A DNA stretch of 9,728 bases from Oscillospiraceae bacterium (lineage in GTDB: Bacteria > Bacillota > Clostridia > Oscillospirales > Ruminococcaceae), in contig JAUNBN010000035.1 in the NCBI GenBank assembly GCA_030527085.1, positions 1 to 9,728 on the forward strand, given 5' to 3'. The notes below the pieces were generated by a model. The model was not told where the DNA came from. It saw only the letters and a list, made by a program, of their open reading frames with translations, and did no database searches. Within the stretch, counting starts at the first letter, position 1. Each line of letters starts with the position of its first letter. A program made the translations under genes and the position numbers. Shown here one piece after another: positions 1-5,800 of the stretch.

Positions 1-287
1 GCAAGGGCATGATAGCCGGGCGCGGCTTTATAGCTCTGGCGGCCGAGGCGATGGGACGCGGCGAGCCTCTGGGAGTTATGCTCTCCTCCCTGCTATTCGG
101 CTTCGCTCAGGCAATTGCCAACTATGTTAAGGGCACAAACCTGCCCGCCCAGCTCGTTGACGCCATACCCTATGTCGTCACCATACTGGGTCTGAGCATC
201 TACGCCGCCGCCACGCTGCACCGCGTTAAAAAGGCGCGCGCCCTCGCTGCCGACGACGATATCCCCACAGGCCGCGAAAAGGCCTGA
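1..287 (+). CDS. Nucleoside/simple-sugar ABC transporter permease, C-terminal fragment
   Basis: This is the 3' end of a gene that begins left of the window; the reading frame is open from base 3 and stops at TGA 285-287. The fragment has the block GRGFIALAAEAMGRGEPLG followed by a hydrophobic LLFGFAQAI stretch, then IPYVVTILGLSIYAAATL. This is the conserved last part of inner-membrane permeases of the BPD_transp_2 family that pair with a BmpA-like lipoprotein for nucleoside uptake (B. subtilis NupQ/YufQ type). Two hydrophobic segments are visible, followed by a short charged tail (RVKKARALAADDD) expected on the cytoplasmic side. The other permease, the ATPase and the binding protein would lie upstream, outside the window. 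Transcription very likely ends at the terminator at 401-428. The family is well supported; the exact substrate (nucleoside or other small molecule) cannot be read from this fragment. Confidence 0.85.
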   Translation, partial: KGMIAGRGFIALAAEAMGRGEPLGVMLSSLLFGFAQAIANYVKGTNLPAQLVDAIPYVVTILGLSIYAAATLHRVKKARALAADDDIPTGREKA

Positions 288-323
288 GACAAAAAGTGAG
301 TACCCCATTTGCGTGCTTTTTTC

Positions 324-358
324 CTGTCTTTCCCCCGCCTTCGGGGGGGGAAAGACAG
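324..358. repeat. GC-rich palindrome A (UUCG loop)
   Basis: Arms 324-336 (ctgtctttccccc) and 346-358 are perfectly complementary. The stem continues, past a one-base bulge, through two more pairs to a cTTCGg tetraloop. No T-run follows on either strand, so it is not a typical intrinsic terminator. It shares the core TGTCTT(T)CCCCCGCC with the hairpin at 497-535, suggesting copies of one intergenic palindromic element. It could also act as a stable RNA 3' end protecting the upstream ABC operon mRNA. Confidence 0.6.
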
Positions 359-400
359 CGACAAACCGACAAAAGGCTAGTTTTTCATTTGTTTGACTTT

Positions 401-428
401 AAACGGCGGGCTGATGCCCGCCGTTTTT
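401..428 (+). terminator. Rho-independent terminator of the ABC permease operon
   Basis: A perfect 11-bp stem (401-411 aaacggcgggc, 416-426 gcccgccgttt) with a TGAT loop is followed by a run of five T (424-428). It lies about 115 bases after the permease stop and before the promoter of the next operon, so it most likely ends the ABC transporter transcript. Confidence 0.85.
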
Positions 429-496
429 GCTTGCAGAAAGAGTCGTGCGCCCTTCCTGCTTTCTTTGCAGGCAGAACCCGGGGCTGTCATTTGGTT

Positions 497-535
497 AGGG
501 TGTCTTCCCCCGCCGGAGGCGGGGGAAGACACCCT
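497..535. repeat. GC-rich palindrome B (perfect 18-bp arms)
   Basis: Arms 497-514 and 518-535 are perfectly complementary over 18 bp around a three-base loop (gga). No T-tract flanks it. The inner sequence TGTCTTCCCCCGCC is nearly the same as in palindrome A at 324-358, while the loop and outer pairs differ. Two such elements in one gap point to a dispersed palindromic repeat rather than a gene-specific terminator. Confidence 0.65.
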
Positions 536-591
536 GTCGAGCGCGCATCTTGCCAGAACAGCCGCGAGCGTTGCTTCACTGTATTAAACTG

Positions 592-620
592 TTGAATTGC
601 GGCGCGCTCGCTGGTATAAT
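592..620 (+). promoter_or_regulatory. Sigma-A type promoter of the DUF5058 operon
   Basis: A -35 box TTGAAT (592-597) and a perfect -10 box TATAAT (615-620) are separated by exactly 17 bases. A TG dinucleotide at 612-613 gives an extended -10. The predicted start is near 627, leaving a leader of about 25 bases that carries the ribosome binding site AAAGGAG (637-643), 9 bases before the ATG at 653. This is the clearest promoter in the window. Confidence 0.85.
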
Positions 621-652
621 CAAAAGCAAAACAGACAAAGGAGTGAGGAATA

Positions 653-1396
653 ATGAGTTTCAACCCCAACGACGGCTTTTTATACGGCCTTACGGCAGTA
701 GTAATAGTCATCGTTATCGCGCAGTCGGTCTTCTTTCTCGCAAGGGCTATGAGAAGGGCAAGGCAGCTGGGTATAAGCAGCGCAACGCTTAAAAATACCG
801 TGCTGTCCTCCGCTGTTTTTACCATAGCCCCCTCGGTGGCCATTCTTTTGGGAGTCATAGCGCTCTCCAAGGCGCTGGGCTTCCCCTTTCCCTGGCTGCG
901 GCTCTCGGTTATAGGCGCGCTCACCTACGAAACCACCGCCGCCGCCTCGGCCGCCTCGGCCATCGGCCTCGACCTCTCGCAGCTGATAGACGACCCCAAG
1001 GCCTTTACGACCATAGCCTGGGTTATGACCCTGGGCATTATTCCCGGGCCCATACTCGTGCCGCTGATAGGCAAAAAAATCGAGAGCGGCGTAGCCAAAA
1101 TAGGAAAAGGCGACCTCAAATGGAACGAATACTTCATGGCGGGGCTCTTCCTCGGCATGATTTCGGCCTTTCTCGGCGTGGTCTTTGCGGACGTCACCAA
1201 GGGCATAGTGGGGTGGATACCGGTTTTCGTTATGATAATTTCCGCCCTGCTGATGGCGCTTTGCGGAGCCATACATAAAATAACGCAGAAAAAATGGATA
1301 ACCGATTACGCGCTGCCGATAAGCATGCTGGGCGCCATGGCGCTGGCCATACCGCTCACAAGCTTTATAACAGCCGCGGCGGGAGGTGCGGCATGA
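653..1396 (+). CDS. DUF5058 family integral membrane protein
   Basis: A 247-residue protein of unknown function that I recognise as DUF5058-like from its N-terminus MSFNPNDGFLYGL and its length. It has about six or seven hydrophobic segments, roughly at residues 11-30, 50-72, 83-105, 119-140, 161-181, 186-207 and 220-243, so it sits in the cytoplasmic membrane. Marked features are FTIAPSVAILLG (56-67), WLRLSVIGALTYETTAAASA (81-100), a small-residue-rich segment likely to pack inside the membrane, and the proline/glycine break GIIPGPILVPLIG (128-140). The start is fixed by AAAGGAG 9 bases upstream. The next gene overlaps its stop codon (ATGA), so the two are translationally coupled and probably form one complex. 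By analogy with other paired polytopic proteins, transport of a small metabolite is plausible, but nothing in the sequence identifies a substrate. The family call rests on remembered similarity, not on a search. Confidence 0.8.
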   Translation: MSFNPNDGFLYGLTAVVIVIVIAQSVFFLARAMRRARQLGISSATLKNTVLSSAVFTIAPSVAILLGVIALSKALGFPFPWLRLSVIGALTYETTAAASAASAIGLDLSQLIDDPKAFTTIAWVMTLGIIPGPILVPLIGKKIESGVAKIGKGDLKWNEYFMAGLFLGMISAFLGVVFADVTKGIVGWIPVFVMIISALLMALCGAIHKITQKKWITDYALPISMLGAMALAIPLTSFITAAAGGAA

Positions 1397-2058
1397 TGAA
1401 GGAGAGAAGCTATCGCGACAGCGTCCACTTCTGGGGCGCTATCTGGGATCTTTCGGTGCTGGCGGTGCTTATTCTCGTGCCCGTAGCCCTCTGCATCAGA
1501 TACGAGGCCTGGCCCGAAATAGGCGGCGTGATTCAGGGCTTTATAGGCGTTGCGCCCATCTTCTGGACTGTGGGCTGCATAGAGGTCGTCACCTATGTCC
1601 CGATGCTCGGAACCGGCGGCTCTTACCTCGGCTTCATAACCGGCAACCTCACGAACCTTAAGGTTCCCTGCGCGCTGAGCGCCATGGAGAACGCGGACGT
1701 TCAGGCGAACAGCGAGGAGGGCGAGGTCATCTCGACCATCGCCATAGCCGTCTCGGCCATAACCTGCACGGCGGTCATAGCGCTGGGGGTGCTGCTCTTA
1801 AAACAGATTGAGCCCTTCCTCAACTCCCCCACCCTCCAGCCCGCCTTCGATAACATACTCCCCGCCCTCTTCGGCGGTCTGGCGGTCGTTTACGTTTCTA
1901 AAAACTGGAAGATAGCGCTCGCGCCGATGGTTTTCATGATAGCGCTCTTCATTCTGGTGCCATCGCTTGCGGGCTCTGTGGGCGTTTTGGTGCCCGTGGG
2001 CGCGGCTATTGCCATAGCCGCGGCGCGCATACTCTACAAGGCCGGAAAACTGGACTGA
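1393..2058 (+). CDS. Polytopic membrane protein, partner of the DUF5058 protein
   Basis: A 221-residue membrane protein that I cannot assign to a named family. Its ATG (1393) overlaps the TGA of the DUF5058 gene (1394-1396). A second in-frame ATG at 1396 is equally possible; GGAGG at 1382-1386 lies 6 or 9 bases upstream of the two. Hydrophobic segments are visible at about residues 19-36, 48-70, 112-136, 153-168, 172-191 and 194-213. Between the second and third lies the stretch GTGGSYLGFITGNLTNLKVP (73-92), rich in Gly, Asn and Thr, then an acidic segment ending NSEEGEV. A Gly/Asn/Thr loop of this kind is typical of substrate or ion sites in transporters, but that is inference. Coupling to the DUF5058 gene strongly suggests a heteromeric membrane complex. 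I see no clear terminator after the stop. Confidence 0.8.
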   Translation: MMKERSYRDSVHFWGAIWDLSVLAVLILVPVALCIRYEAWPEIGGVIQGFIGVAPIFWTVGCIEVVTYVPMLGTGGSYLGFITGNLTNLKVPCALSAMENADVQANSEEGEVISTIAIAVSAITCTAVIALGVLLLKQIEPFLNSPTLQPAFDNILPALFGGLAVVYVSKNWKIALAPMVFMIALFILVPSLAGSVGVLVPVGAAIAIAAARILYKAGKLD

Positions 2059-2218
2059 AGCGTCTTTATGCGCGGTATTCGCGCCCAAGCAATAAGAAAA
2101 GGGGCGCGTTCCGACGCGGGGAATGGCCGCATTGTAGTGGAAGCTTCATTTCGGTTCCGGCCTTTGGCGGGGGAATGCAGCGTTTTATAAGCTGCTCACT
2201 TTTCTGCCTGTGAATTCC

Positions 2219-2240
2219 CGTTCGAGAGGAATCTCGAGCG
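2219..2240 (-). other. Hairpin just after the spoIIP stop, without T-tract
   Basis: Arms 2219-2227 and 2232-2240 pair over 9 bp (one G-T wobble) around a four-base loop, one base beyond the spoIIP stop codon. There is no T-run on the minus strand, so it is at best a weak terminator or an mRNA 3' end stabiliser. The rest of the 2059-2241 gap shows only short GC-rich inverted repeats (for example gcgcg at 2070-2074 with cgcgc at 2080-2084) and nothing I can assign. Confidence 0.4.
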
Positions 2241-2241
2241 T

Positions 2242-3444
2242 TCAATTTAATACCGCCGCTTCCCCGCCCTCGGCGCTCAGGGTCTCGTAAAGCGCCGCGG
2301 CCAGCAGCTTTGCCGCACGCTTGGCTTCCTCGAGGGTATTGGAGTGCGAGCCCATCTCGACCAGCAGCGTTCCGGGCGTCAAGTCCTGATTGTAGTGGCG
2401 GTAGGCGAGGTAGAGCGGGCGGGTGAGGCCGCCATAGAGGCTCTCGGCCTTGTCGTTGAGGCGGGCGGCGAAGGCCAGATTCTGCCGGAAATTCGGCACA
2501 TCATCAATGCCGTCCCCCGCGCCGCAGACTATCATTATCTGCGCCGTCTTCTCCCCCTCAATAACCGAGGTGGGCTTGAGGCGAGTGCCGTCCTCGCGCT
2601 CTATGCCGTCGCGGTGTATGTCGAGCACGACCTTTATGCTCGGGAAGCGCTCGAGATAGCTCCTTATAGTCGCCTCGCTGCGCGCGTAGGAGCCGTTATA
2701 GGAGGGGTAGTCGTGAAACTCCGCGGCCTGAACGCTGTTTATACCCAGCGCGTTCAGTTCCTCGCAGAGCACCGCGCCCACCGCGACTACATTTTTTTCG
2801 GGGTCGGTCAGGCGGGAGGGGTATTCGCTGTCGTAAAAGCCCACGTCGAAGCGGTCGTAACTCTCGGTGCCGTGGGTATGAACTATCAGCACCTGCGGTT
2901 CGGCTGAGCTGAGCTCTACCGAAAAGGCTATGGGTTCGCTCGCGGCCGCGAGCATCTCGGCGTTTGAATAGTCCGTTGAGTTCCTGATGCTGCCCGCGCC
3001 GTAGCGAATGAAAATCTCGCCCTCGGGGTTGGCCAGATACTGTGTCGTTTCTATTGCTCCGCGCCGCTCCTCAGGTATAAGCGCCTCGGCCGCAGCCACA
3101 TCCTCGGGGTCGTAGGCGGGCTCGGCGGGAGCCTCCGGCTCAGGGACGCTCTCCTCCTGCTCCCCCTCGCTCTCCCTCGCGAAGGCTTCGCCGCTGTGCT
3201 CGGAGCTCGCGAGCTCGCTTTCGGCAGGGTAGAGCTCCGAGCTTAAGCGTTCGCAGGCGGCCAGCGCCGCCTCGGGCATGGCCAGCGAGGCCGAGACCGC
3301 TACGCTGCGCCCCAGCGCCGAGCCTAGTTTGTCCCCGCCCAGGGCAAAGATACCCCCGATGGGCAGCAGTATAAAAAGCGCTATCAGGGCCGTGTCGGCC
3401 CCGCGCCTGAAGTGCCGGATTGCTTTTTTTCGTCTTTGGCTCAT
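2242..3444 (-). CDS. spoIIP: Stage II sporulation protein P (cell-wall amidase/endopeptidase)
   Basis: SpoIIP is a membrane-anchored amidase/endopeptidase that, with SpoIID and SpoIIM, removes septal peptidoglycan so that the mother cell can engulf the forespore. The 400-residue product has the expected build: a basic N-terminus, one membrane segment at about 17-35, an acidic Glu/Ser/Pro-rich linker (about 70-115), and a C-terminal catalytic domain. The domain carries IVHTHGTESY (187-196; His189, His191, Glu194), VLDIHRDG (273-280; His277) and LVEMGSHSNTLEEA (361-374; Glu363), the signature blocks of the SpoIIP family and candidate metal-binding or catalytic positions. Length is close to the roughly 400 residues of B. 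subtilis SpoIIP. The ATG at 3444 is preceded only by a weak site (TTTAGAG), and no other start is available near the membrane segment. Expression would be expected under a sporulation sigma factor, but I could not identify a convincing promoter. It is convergent with the DUF5058 operon. Confidence 0.95.
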   Translation of the reverse strand: MSQRRKKAIRHFRRGADTALIALFILLPIGGIFALGGDKLGSALGRSVAVSASLAMPEAALAACERLSSELYPAESELASSEHSGEAFARESEGEQEESVPEPEAPAEPAYDPEDVAAAEALIPEERRGAIETTQYLANPEGEIFIRYGAGSIRNSTDYSNAEMLAAASEPIAFSVELSSAEPQVLIVHTHGTESYDRFDVGFYDSEYPSRLTDPEKNVVAVGAVLCEELNALGINSVQAAEFHDYPSYNGSYARSEATIRSYLERFPSIKVVLDIHRDGIEREDGTRLKPTSVIEGEKTAQIMIVCGAGDGIDDVPNFRQNLAFAARLNDKAESLYGGLTRPLYLAYRHYNQDLTPGTLLVEMGSHSNTLEEAKRAAKLLAAALYETLSAEGGEAAVLN

Positions 3445-3584
3445 CTCTAAAGGATATGAACCCAGGAGGCTGAAAAATTCGAAAGCTTCGCGTTTGCGCT
3501 CTTTTTTACGGTATCCCCTGCCGTTGAATTCCCACTAGTCATTAAATCAAGGTGTTCCCCGCGCCTTTGATCAATCATTAAGTC

Positions 3585-3607
3585 AAAACCACCCCCAATA
3601 GGGGTGG
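3585..3607 (-). terminator. Second terminator-like hairpin downstream of the PHP gene
   Basis: On the minus strand, ccacccc (3607-3601) pairs with ggggtgg (3595-3589) around a five-base loop, and four T follow directly (3588-3585). It stands about 13 bases beyond the larger hairpin at 3620-3657, so the aldolase/PHP transcript appears to meet two terminators in tandem before spoIIP. Confidence 0.6.
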
Positions 3608-3619
3608 CTTGTTCAAACT

Positions 3620-3657
3620 GCAAAAAGCGCTTCACACTCAGGTGAAGCGCTTTTTGC
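3620..3657 (-). terminator. Strong symmetric terminator of the aldolase/PHP operon
   Basis: A perfect 16-bp stem (3620-3635 gcaaaaagcgcttcac with 3642-3657) has a six-base loop. The A-run in one arm and the T-run in the other make it usable in both directions; the gene that needs it is the minus-strand PHP gene ending at 3780. It would also insulate spoIIP from upstream transcription. Confidence 0.75.
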
Positions 3658-3779
3658 GAAATGTGCGGTCTTTTCTTAGCGGCGCCGGGAAAAGCCCGTG
3701 GGGCAGCCATAGTTTAAAAGCTCTTTTGCTGCTTAAGCTTAGAAGCTTTCGCTTCACTCCCCAGCGCATTCGAGTGAAA

Positions 3780-4745
3780 TCAGCGCGGCAGTGCCTCGTC
3801 CGTCCGCGCAAGGCGCGCGAGCAGCGGATTTGAGTAAAAATACTCCTCGCTCACGCCGGCCTCTCCTATCGCCCTCGCGTTTTTAACGCCCTTTTTGTGG
3901 TCGGCATGATAGTCCGAGCCGCCGGAGATTATAGCCAGCCTGCCGGAATAAAGCGCTCTCACCTCGCGGGCTATTTCCTCCCGCGTTAAAGAGCCGGAAT
4001 AGCTCGTCTTGTCGTAGGTGTATTCGGCCTCTATGCCGTCCAGTCCCGCCTCGATTAGCCGCTCGATGTATTCGGCGCGGCTGAGAGTCTCCCCCTCGAG
4101 CTGGACGGGCTCGTTTATAAGGTAGGGGTGGGCGAGAATAGCTATGCCGCCGCAGCGGTGCGCCTCGGCTATGACCTCGAGCGGGTCGGGCTTCGGCCGC
4201 TTCACCTGATAGCGCGGCGTCTCCTTGCATTTCAGCTTGGCCTCGCTCCAACTCTCGGCGAATCCAATTTTGGCGAGACGCTCGAATATCATCTTCTTTT
4301 GGGTGAGCTCGGGCGCTATCGGCTTGCCGTCGTTATTAAGGATATCCTCCCAGCTTATCGGATAGCCGTCCTCGCGTATCAGCTCCACCAGCCGCTGGTA
4401 ACTTTCTATCTTTGAGCGCTGAACCTGTTCCTCCAGCTCTGTGAAGAAGCCGTCGCTCCAATCGCAGCCGAGCAGGACTATATGTACATCCTCTACCTGC
4501 GTCTCGCAGGAGACCTCGCAGCCCCTCAGCACCGTTATGCCGCGCAGCCGCCCGTATTCGAGCAAGTCCATCTCACCTTCGTCGGTATCCACCGTTTTAG
4601 GCGGACGCACGTCGTGGTCCGTTATCGCCAGCACCTTGAGGCCGCGCTCGGCCGCGCTGTCTATAAGCTCCCGCGGCGTGTCGCAGCCGTCGGAGCGGAT
4701 GGTGTGGCAGTGCAAATCGCAGGCGAATTTTGCTTTTTCGGACAT
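3780..4745 (-). CDS. PHP-domain metal-dependent phosphoesterase (TrpH/YciV-like)
   Basis: A 321-residue cytoplasmic enzyme of the PHP superfamily. The metal-binding motifs appear in the usual order: DLHCHTIRSDG (10-20; His12, His14, Asp19), ITDHD (41-45), GCEVS (75-79; Glu77), DVHIVLLG (86-93; His88), LAHPY (204-208; His206) and GGSDYHADH (275-283; Asp278, His280). This set is typical of the TrpH/YciV group, whose studied members remove the 3' phosphate from nucleoside 3',5'-bisphosphates or trim short RNA from the 5' end. The helical insert between the first and second halves (about 100-185) also fits that group. The ATG at 4745 has a strong site (GGAGGG, 8 bases upstream) lying inside the end of the aldolase gene; its start is only two bases after the aldolase TAA, so the two are co-translated. 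The family is secure; the true substrate, perhaps a sugar phosphate given the neighbour, is open. Confidence 0.9.
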   Translation of the reverse strand: MSEKAKFACDLHCHTIRSDGCDTPRELIDSAAERGLKVLAITDHDVRPPKTVDTDEGEMDLLEYGRLRGITVLRGCEVSCETQVEDVHIVLLGCDWSDGFFTELEEQVQRSKIESYQRLVELIREDGYPISWEDILNNDGKPIAPELTQKKMIFERLAKIGFAESWSEAKLKCKETPRYQVKRPKPDPLEVIAEAHRCGGIAILAHPYLINEPVQLEGETLSRAEYIERLIEAGLDGIEAEYTYDKTSYSGSLTREEIAREVRALYSGRLAIISGGSDYHADHKKGVKNARAIGEAGVSEEYFYSNPLLARLARTDEALPR

Positions 4746-4747
4746 TC

Positions 4748-5581
4748 TTATTTCCCTCCGAATATCAGCAGGTGCTCAAGCACCGCGCGCTTTATGGCTT
4801 CGCTTGCCGCCGTGTCGAGCGCAAGCGGCTCGCTCGCCGCCGGCTCGGCCTTCAGAAAGTCTTTTATTCCCTCGTAATAGGCTCCCTTTAGAGCCGTAGA
4901 GACATTAATCTTTGAGGCTCCCAGCGAGATGAGCCTCCTGAACACCTCTTTTGAAAGCCCCGTGCCGCCGTGTATTACTATGGGAATGTCGCTCGCGGCG
5001 GCGAGCTGCTCTACAAGCTCGAAATCGATTTCCGGTTCGCCCTTGTAAACGCCGTGGGCCGTTCCCACTCCGGGGGCGAAGCTGTCGATGCCGGACTCCT
5101 CCAGGAACCTAAAGCAGTCCTCAAAGGAGGTGCGTCCCACTTCCTCGCTGACCTCTATCTCCTCCTCCACGCCCATAACGCGTCCCAGCTCTCCCTCGAC
5201 CGCCACACCATGCTCGTGCGCGTAGCTCGAGACGGCGGCGCACATCTCGATGTTCTGCTCCAGCGGCAGCGCGGAGCCGTCGAGCATGACGGAATCCCAG
5301 CCGGCGTCCACGCACTTGCAGGCAAACTCCACCTCGCGGCAGTGGTCGAGATGCAGAAAGACGTCATAGGGGCAGTCACGGCAGAGCGCGCGCATGAGGG
5401 ACGCGAGCTGCCATATGCCGAAATACTTTACCGTTTTCACCGAGGTCTGTATTATAATCTCGGTCTCTGCCTCCTTTGCCGCCTCGGCAGCCGCCCGAAT
5501 GCTCTGCGCGTTGAAGATGTTGAAGGCCCCCAGAGCGCGGCCCTTCCGTCTGGCTCGATTCAGTGCTTCTATGTATTTCAT
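4748..5581 (-). CDS. Class II fructose-/tagatose-bisphosphate aldolase
   Basis: A zinc-dependent aldolase that reversibly cleaves a ketose 1,6-bisphosphate into dihydroxyacetone phosphate and glyceraldehyde 3-phosphate. With the start at 5581 the protein has 277 residues, close to the usual 280-285. Motifs follow family order: GAFNIFNAQSIRAAAEAA (18-35), FLHLDHC (75-81; catalytic Asp79, zinc His80), SVMLDGSALPLEQNI (97-111), VEGELG (128-133; Glu131), GVGTAHGVYKGEP (171-183; zinc His176), IVIHGGTGL (201-209; zinc His204) and SKINVSTALK (223-232), which binds the substrate phosphate. The NVSTALK ending is closer to GatY/KbaY (tagatose) than to glycolytic FbaA, so the sugar is uncertain. The ATG at 5581 is chosen over 5617 because AAAAGGAG lies 9 bases before it and the 12 extra residues match nothing in the family. 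It is the first gene of the operon with the PHP enzyme. Confidence 0.93.
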   Translation of the reverse strand: MKYIEALNRARRKGRALGAFNIFNAQSIRAAAEAAKEAETEIIIQTSVKTVKYFGIWQLASLMRALCRDCPYDVFLHLDHCREVEFACKCVDAGWDSVMLDGSALPLEQNIEMCAAVSSYAHEHGVAVEGELGRVMGVEEEIEVSEEVGRTSFEDCFRFLEESGIDSFAPGVGTAHGVYKGEPEIDFELVEQLAAASDIPIVIHGGTGLSKEVFRRLISLGASKINVSTALKGAYYEGIKDFLKAEPAASEPLALDTAASEAIKRAVLEHLLIFGGK

Positions 5582-5627
5582 AAATATAATCTCCTTTTGT
5601 ATTACTTGTATGTACATCTCTATACAC

Positions 5628-5655
5628 AGAATAACACGATTATATTCATTGTCAA
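5628..5655 (-). promoter_or_regulatory. Promoter of the aldolase/PHP operon
   Basis: Read on the minus strand, a perfect -35 box TTGACA (5655-5650) is followed after 16 bases by TATTCT (5633-5628), a 4/6 match to the -10 consensus. The leader would be about 40 bases and carries the AAAAGGAG site of the aldolase. The region is markedly AT-rich compared with the genes on both sides. A TATAAT (5644-5639) is also present on this strand but has no good -35 partner. Confidence 0.55.
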
Positions 5656-5738
5656 TTGTAAGTTTGGACTAAAAAATGTAATTTGTTTGTGCTGTTTATA
5701 CAATGCCTATTTGGAAAGCGCGGCAAAAGCTTTGACGC

Positions 5739-5767
5739 TTGTAAGACGGCGGATTTTGAGCTATCAT
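5739..5767 (+). promoter_or_regulatory. Putative promoter of the MFS transporter operon
   Basis: TTGTAA (5739-5744) and TATCAT (5762-5767) match the -35 (4/6) and -10 (5/6) consensus with a 17-base spacer. The predicted start near 5774 leaves a short leader with GGAG (5791-5794), 6 bases before the ATG at 5801. It is divergent from the aldolase promoter, so the two operons may share control sites in 5582-5800, but I see no clear operator. Confidence 0.5.
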
Positions 5768-5800
5768 AGGCTGGTAACTCTAGGAACATCGGAGCAGCTT

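Larger units (their letters stand above)
3445..3779. other. Hairpin-rich intergenic region between spoIIP and the PHP gene
   Basis: This 335-base gap holds no convincing gene. It contains a 12-bp imperfect direct repeat, tcattaaatcaa (3539-3550) and tcattaagtcaa (3575-3586), 36 bases apart and differing at one position. Two strong hairpins (3585-3607 and 3620-3657) are listed separately. Smaller inverted repeats are gaagc/gcttc (3742-3746, 3751-3755), which on the minus strand forms a GAAA-loop hairpin, and ttcactc/gagtgaa (3753-3759, 3772-3778), directly after the PHP stop codon. The spoIIP promoter must lie in the left part but is not obvious. Confidence 0.6.

Noticed and set aside
296..595. 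Open frames across the left intergenic gap
   Set aside because: They read through two palindromes and a terminator and have no ribosome binding site or protein-like composition.
680..1276. Open frames antisense to the DUF5058 gene
   Set aside because: GC-rich shadow frames of a well-supported membrane protein gene.
2070..2120. Short inverted repeats after the DUF5058 operon as a terminator
   Set aside because: Stems are only four or five base pairs and no T-run follows.
3453..3461. CATATCCTT resembling a sporulation sigma-E -10 box before spoIIP
   Set aside because: It lies only about eight bases before the start codon, too close for a normal leader, and no -35 partner is evident.
3447..3710. 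Open frame of 87 codons on the minus strand upstream of spoIIP
   Set aside because: It runs straight through both arms of the two strong hairpins and the direct repeats, has no ribosome binding site and no recognisable protein features.
5582..5617. Earlier ATG giving the aldolase 12 extra N-terminal residues
   Set aside because: The extra codons overlap the AAAAGGAG site that serves the ATG at 5581, lack their own site, and do not match the family N-terminus.
5697..5704. TATACAAT as a -10 box for the MFS gene
   Set aside because: No acceptable -35 at 16-18 bases; the TTGTAA/TATCAT pair at 5739-5767 fits better.
4970..5800. Long upstream extension of the MFS frame
   Set aside because: It is antisense to the aldolase gene and crosses the AT-rich promoter gap; the family N-terminus and a ribosome binding site place the start at 5801.
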